Source: a virus
Reading direction: 5' to 3' (one strand)
Virus record (IMG/VR): IMGVR_UViG_3300046028_003840
Coordinates: 1-33,671 of that record
DNA length: 33,671 bases
Under the pieces are notes generated by a model. It was not told the DNA's origin, did not search any database, and was given only the letters and a program-made list of their open reading frames with translations. The position numbers and the translations under genes were made by a program. Of this stretch, positions 30,774 to 33,671 are shown one piece after another (position 1 is the first letter of the stretch; the number at the start of each line of letters is the position of its first letter).

Positions 30774-31790
30774 ATGGCAATAGCTTATTCAACAGCAACA
30801 GAACCCAAAGCGGTTATTGAAGCAATTTTAGAAGAAGTATTATTTGAAAACAATACCATAAAAGATGGTTACGTTACATTTAATTCTGATATCAAAGCAG
30901 GTACAATTATCACAGATGAATCAATGTCAGTAACTGCTCAGTTGTATACTGGTGCTGCATTGGCTAGTTCAGGAACTATCACTTTAGTTGACCGTACAAT
31001 TGTACCAACTAAATTAGAGTACAAACAAACATTTTTACAAGATGCTTTACGTTCATCTCGTTTTAAACGTAGCATGAAACCAGGAGCATTCAACATTGAA
31101 AGTTCTGAATTCGCTTCTACAGTTTTAGCAAAATACGGGCCTAATGTTTCTGAAGATTCTGAAAACATTTTTTGGGGTGGAATTACTGCAGCTACTCAAG
31201 CTGCTATTGCTGGTTTAGTACCAGGAGCTGGTCAAGGTTCTATTACTGCTGCTACACAAACTGCAATCGCTTTATTAACTCCAGGTTTAGTTGACGGTGT
31301 ATTTGCAAAAGCAATTTATGATAACGCTGCTTTAGGTGGTTATATCAAAGTTACAGGAACTACTGTTTCTTCTTCTAACATAGCTTCTCAAATGGCACTT
31401 ATTTATGCTGCAATCAAGCCCGTAGTATTAGCTAGTACTTCTAATCCTCCAGTTATTGCTTGTCCACGTGCTTGGCGTCAATTAGCTCGTATTGCTAATA
31501 ATGCAGTAGGTGCTTCTCAACAAATTAACTTTAGCTTTGATTCTGACAGAGCAGATGCTAAATGTTTTTATAACGGTGTTGAAATGTTATTCGTTCCAAC
31601 TCCTAATAACTTAATGGCTTATTCTTACCAAAAATCTGCAGTGTCTTGGAATACTGATTTAGTTGATGATGTTAATCGTTTTGAAACAGGATTAGTTGTT
31701 AATGACGGAGATACACAATTTGTAAGAGCTATCTACACTTTAGCTGCAAATGTTGGTCAAGCTACTAACGGAGTTCTTTACGGAGGATAA
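30774..31790 (+). CDS. Major capsid protein
   Basis: The product has 338 residues. It follows the scaffold and precedes a terminator-like hairpin. The N-terminus (ATEPKAVIEAILEEVLFENN), the strand region TLVDRTIVPTKLEYKQTFLQ, and the late part with VIACPRAWRQLARI and DSDRADAKCFYNGVEMLFVP fit an HK97-fold capsid subunit of Bacteroidota phages. Codons are more uniform than in neighbours (GCT, TCT, GTT, CGT frequent), as for a highly expressed gene. Residues 137-175 hold a tandem 20-residue duplication (ITAATQAAIAGLVPG and ITAATQTAIALLTPG). Confidence 0.85.
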   Translation: MAIAYSTATEPKAVIEAILEEVLFENNTIKDGYVTFNSDIKAGTIITDESMSVTAQLYTGAALASSGTITLVDRTIVPTKLEYKQTFLQDALRSSRFKRSMKPGAFNIESSEFASTVLAKYGPNVSEDSENIFWGGITAATQAAIAGLVPGAGQGSITAATQTAIALLTPGLVDGVFAKAIYDNAALGGYIKVTGTTVSSSNIASQMALIYAAIKPVVLASTSNPPVIACPRAWRQLARIANNAVGASQQINFSFDSDRADAKCFYNGVEMLFVPTPNNLMAYSYQKSAVSWNTDLVDDVNRFETGLVVNDGDTQFVRAIYTLAANVGQATNGVLYGG

Positions 31791-31799
31791 AAAATAAAG

Positions 31800-31823
31800 G
31801 AGGGGTTATTAATTTAACCCCTC
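31800..31823 (+). terminator. Hairpin after the capsid gene, partial terminator
   Basis: GAGGGGTTA (31800-31808) pairs exactly with TAACCCCTC (31815-31823), loop TTAATT, followed by an AT-rich tail with TTTTT further on. It is GC-rich for this genome and would reduce transcription of downstream genes or protect the capsid mRNA 3' end. Confidence 0.6.
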
Positions 31824-31852
31824 TTAATATTAATTTTTAAAAATATAAAAAG

Positions 31853-32359
31853 ATGTCGTGTCCACTTACACAAAATTATGTTAATAAAGATTGTAAATCA
31901 GTAGCTGGTGTAAAGAAATTTTATATCACTCCATTTGCAAATTTATTAACTACTACAGTAGTAGCAAATGTTATTACTGCAATTACAAAAACATTAGCTT
32001 GGAATACATACGCTCAAGAAAGTGAAATCGCTAATTGGGATTACACAGGAACTGGTTCTTTAGCTAATGGAACTTATGCTTATGATTTTAACGCTACAAT
32101 GAAATGTATGGGTTTAAATACATTAGATAGTCAAGAATTTGAAACGTTACTTAAAAACAAATTGGTATTAATTGCTGAAATGGAAAACGGAGACTTTTGG
32201 ATGTTAGGTAAAGATTATGGATGTTCAGTTGATAACACTAAGTTTGAAACAGGAACTGCATTTGGCGACTTTATCGGTAGTACAATAGCTATCAAAGGAC
32301 GTTCTAATACTTCAATGTTAAAAGTAGATCCTACAATTATCGCTGCATTATTAGTTTAA
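31853..32359 (+). CDS. Putative major tail tube protein
   Basis: The product has 168 residues. It opens SCPLTQNYVNKDCKSVAGVK and KFYITPFAN, then has a middle strand ending DYTGTGSLANGTYAYDFNAT, EFETLLKNKLVLIAEMENGD, and FWMLGKDYGCSVD; the end reads GTAFGDFIGSTIAIKG. I recall this order (CPLT, C.DS.GG.K, LLG, TGTAFGD) from abundant structural proteins of Bacteroidota phages. Tail tube is the likely role, since the other virion genes leave that role open. It lies between a hairpin and a strong terminator. Confidence 0.55.
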   Translation: MSCPLTQNYVNKDCKSVAGVKKFYITPFANLLTTTVVANVITAITKTLAWNTYAQESEIANWDYTGTGSLANGTYAYDFNATMKCMGLNTLDSQEFETLLKNKLVLIAEMENGDFWMLGKDYGCSVDNTKFETGTAFGDFIGSTIAIKGRSNTSMLKVDPTIIAALLV

Positions 32360-32382
32360 TAGTTTAAATTATTTGTTTAAAG

Positions 32383-32414
32383 AAAGCCTATCATTTATTT
32401 GTTAGGCTTTTTTT
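32383..32414 (+). terminator. Strong intrinsic terminator after the tail tube gene
   Basis: AAAGCCTA (32383-32390) pairs with TAGGCTTT (32403-32410), 12-base loop, followed by seven T residues (32408-32414). It closes the capsid unit just before late element C. Confidence 0.85.
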
Positions 32415-32424
32415 GTAAATGTAT

Positions 32425-32447
32425 AATAAAAAGGTATATTATAATAG
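32425..32447 (+). promoter_or_regulatory. Candidate late promoter element, copy C
   Basis: AATAAAAAGGTATATTATAATAG lies immediately after the terminator and ends on the GTG start at 32447. The spacing of 12 bases from GG to the start codon equals that in copy A, so transcripts may be almost leaderless. Confidence 0.5.
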
Positions 32448-32842
32448 TGATATTAATAAACGAAAATACAAGTAATACAGTAATATTAACGTTATCTGAA
32501 AAGACAACTTTAATTAATGTAAATTATTTATTTGAAGTTTATAATGATATGACTAACATTTATAAATACTTTATAGCACAGGATATTAGTACAAATAAAG
32601 GTAGGTATAATGAATTTAATATTATTGAAAGTACAATGGAAAATCTTTTAGGTGGTCGCATCAATTTGATTACTGAGGGTTTTTATAAATATAATGTTTA
32701 CGAGCAAGCAAGCTCAACTAATTTAAATCCGTTATTGGCTTTGAATTTAATTGATAAAGGAAAACTAAAATTTGTTAAGGGTGCAACTACTAATGTTGTG
32801 TATACTGGCAATCAAATTAATTATGTAGAATATGGCGGATAA
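32447..32842 (+). CDS. Conserved phage protein upstream of portal, 131 residues
   Basis: I place the start at GTG 32447, because the frame further upstream runs into the terminator hairpin and the promoter-like element. The product is beta-rich, with TVILTLSEKTTLINVNYLFE, AQDISTNKGRYNEFNI and EGFYKYNVYEQAS, and ends TNVVYTGNQINYVEYGG. I recall this pattern (YLF.., RYN.F, YN.YEQ) from proteins just upstream of portals in Bacteroidota phages, without known function. It may be a minor virion or assembly protein. It overlaps the portal start by 11 bases. Confidence 0.6.
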   Translation: MILINENTSNTVILTLSEKTTLINVNYLFEVYNDMTNIYKYFIAQDISTNKGRYNEFNIIESTMENLLGGRINLITEGFYKYNVYEQASSTNLNPLLALNLIDKGKLKFVKGATTNVVYTGNQINYVEYGG

Positions 32843-33671
32843 GTTTCAATTTACGGATAATAATAAAATGGCATTGCTTAATATGAAAGCTATGCAAAAG
32901 TTAGTGTTTGTTGACGATGCTCGTAATGGATGGGTAAAGTATGGTAAAGATAATTTATATCCACAAGAGATAATTAGATTGTTTAATGAACATCCTGAAC
33001 ACAGAGCTATCATAAATAGAAAAGCTCGTTACATTTGGGGCAATGGATTAAAGGCGGTTAAACCTGAAGACGACATTAAAGTAAATGCTTTTATAGATAG
33101 CTTTAATCGTTTTGAAACACTTAACCAAGTTGGTAAAAAAATAACTCCAAATACTGAATTGTTTAACGGTTGTTACATTGAAGTTATAACAGATTTGAAT
33201 GGTTTACCTATTGAATTTTATTTATTGAACTCTGCTAATTGTCGTATCTCTGAAGACCAAACAAAACTATTTTTTAGTAAAAATTGGAATAAAAACATTA
33301 GAGGTAATGAAGTTCAAACAATTGAAAAGTATACTAAAGGTGCTGAAGCAGGAACTTATTTTATTGAGTTTAAATATTACACTCCTTCGGCTACTTATTT
33401 AGAAAGTGTTTATCCTAATCCTAATTATCAAGGTATTATTGAAGACATTAATACTGATGTCGATATTAGTACGTTTAATAAGAATTATGTGGCTAGTGGA
33501 TTTAGTGTTGGAACTATTATAAACTTTTATAATGGCACTCCTACTGATAGCGAAAAAGCCGATATTAATAACCGTTTCAAAGGAACTTACACAGGCGAAA
33601 CAGGGCAAAATACAATGATTACATTCAACGACAGAGACGATAAAGCTCCAGACGTTGTAACCATTGGACCC
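32832..33671 (+). CDS. Portal protein, N-terminal part (continues at position 1)
   Basis: The start ATG at 32832 lies in the end of the preceding gene. The 279 codons before the last three bases include GWVKYGKDNLYPQEIIRLFN, EHRAIINRKARYIWGNGL and LFNGCYIEVITDLNGLPIEF, which I recognise as the clip and wing regions of portals in this phage group. At 33543 the frame enters the terminal repeat, so 237 unique codons here join the 459 codons at the left end. The final three bases (CCC instead of GTT) disagree with the left copy and are probably an assembly-end error. Confidence 0.87.
   Translation, partial: MADKFQFTDNNKMALLNMKAMQKLVFVDDARNGWVKYGKDNLYPQEIIRLFNEHPEHRAIINRKARYIWGNGLKAVKPEDDIKVNAFIDSFNRFETLNQVGKKITPNTELFNGCYIEVITDLNGLPIEFYLLNSANCRISEDQTKLFFSKNWNKNIRGNEVQTIEKYTKGAEAGTYFIEFKYYTPSATYLESVYPNPNYQGIIEDINTDVDISTFNKNYVASGFSVGTIINFYNGTPTDSEKADINNRFKGTYTGETGQNTMITFNDRDDKAPDVVTIGP
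33543..33668. repeat. Terminal direct repeat, right copy
   Basis: Exact copy of positions 1-126, in the same reading frame of the portal gene. The last three bases of the window (33669-33671, CCC) do not match the left copy (GTT at 127-129). Confidence 0.95.

Noticed and set aside
32399-32446. Upstream start at 32399 for the gene before portal
   Set aside because: That start lies in the terminator hairpin and upstream of late element C; GTG at 32447 gives the conserved-looking N-terminus.

Overview
The window is one essentially complete genome of a tailed, siphovirus-like bacteriophage, linearised inside its portal gene. Positions 1-126 are repeated exactly at 33543-33668, and the portal reading frame runs from 32832 off the right end and continues in frame from position 1, so the molecule closes to about 33.5 kb. 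The DNA is visibly AT-rich. Genes are packed with 1-17 base overlaps, Shine-Dalgarno sequences are largely missing, and several promoters fit the Bacteroidota pattern (TTG, about 19 bases, then TAnnTTTG). The structural proteins resemble families from Flavobacterium-type phages. The likely host is a Flavobacterium-like member of the Bacteroidota; this is inferred from style, not from a database search. I see no integrase, excisionase or CI-like repressor, no tRNA and no CRISPR array, so a lytic phage is the simplest reading. No stretch longer than 300 bases lacks a gene; the largest gap is 8804-8989.

Layout. (1) 1-6010, plus strand: end of portal, head-tail connector, tail-terminator-like protein, tail fibre, then a lysis cassette with a membrane protein, amidase, small basic protein and holin. 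(2) 6007-10348, minus strand: an early operon read leftward, starting with small unknown and membrane proteins (including a lipoprotein) and ending with recombination genes (ssDNA-binding candidate, ERF annealing protein, Gp157). (3) 10435-16229, mostly plus strand: a DNA-modification cluster (C5 methyltransferase, DUF1599 protein, PAPS-reductase-like PP-loop protein, later an N4/N6 methyltransferase), a RusA resolvase, and a divergent minus-strand pair with a DEDD exonuclease. (4) 16260-19176: a small structured RNA ending in a terminator, then the replication genes (initiator with internal iteron-like repeats, primase-helicase). (5) 19275-21976: a sigma-factor-like protein, small proteins and both terminase subunits. 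(6) 22012-33671: late genes, namely tail assembly chaperone with a probable -1 frameshift, tail proteins, tape measure, prohead protease, scaffold, major capsid protein, tail tube, and portal.

How it may work. Early operons carry host-type TAnnTTTG promoters; three share a TTTTTTATTCAAA block and three share an ATACTACC leader. The replication operon lies directly behind the terminator of the structured RNA, so it probably depends on read-through. The late region has no clear TAnnTTTG promoters. Three late transcription units instead begin with a shared AAAAAGGTATATTA element, which could be the target of the phage sigma-like protein encoded at 19275. The most notable items are the kissing-loop RNA at 16272-16360, this candidate late-promoter system, and the methyltransferase/DUF1599/PP-loop cassette, which could make an unusual DNA modification.
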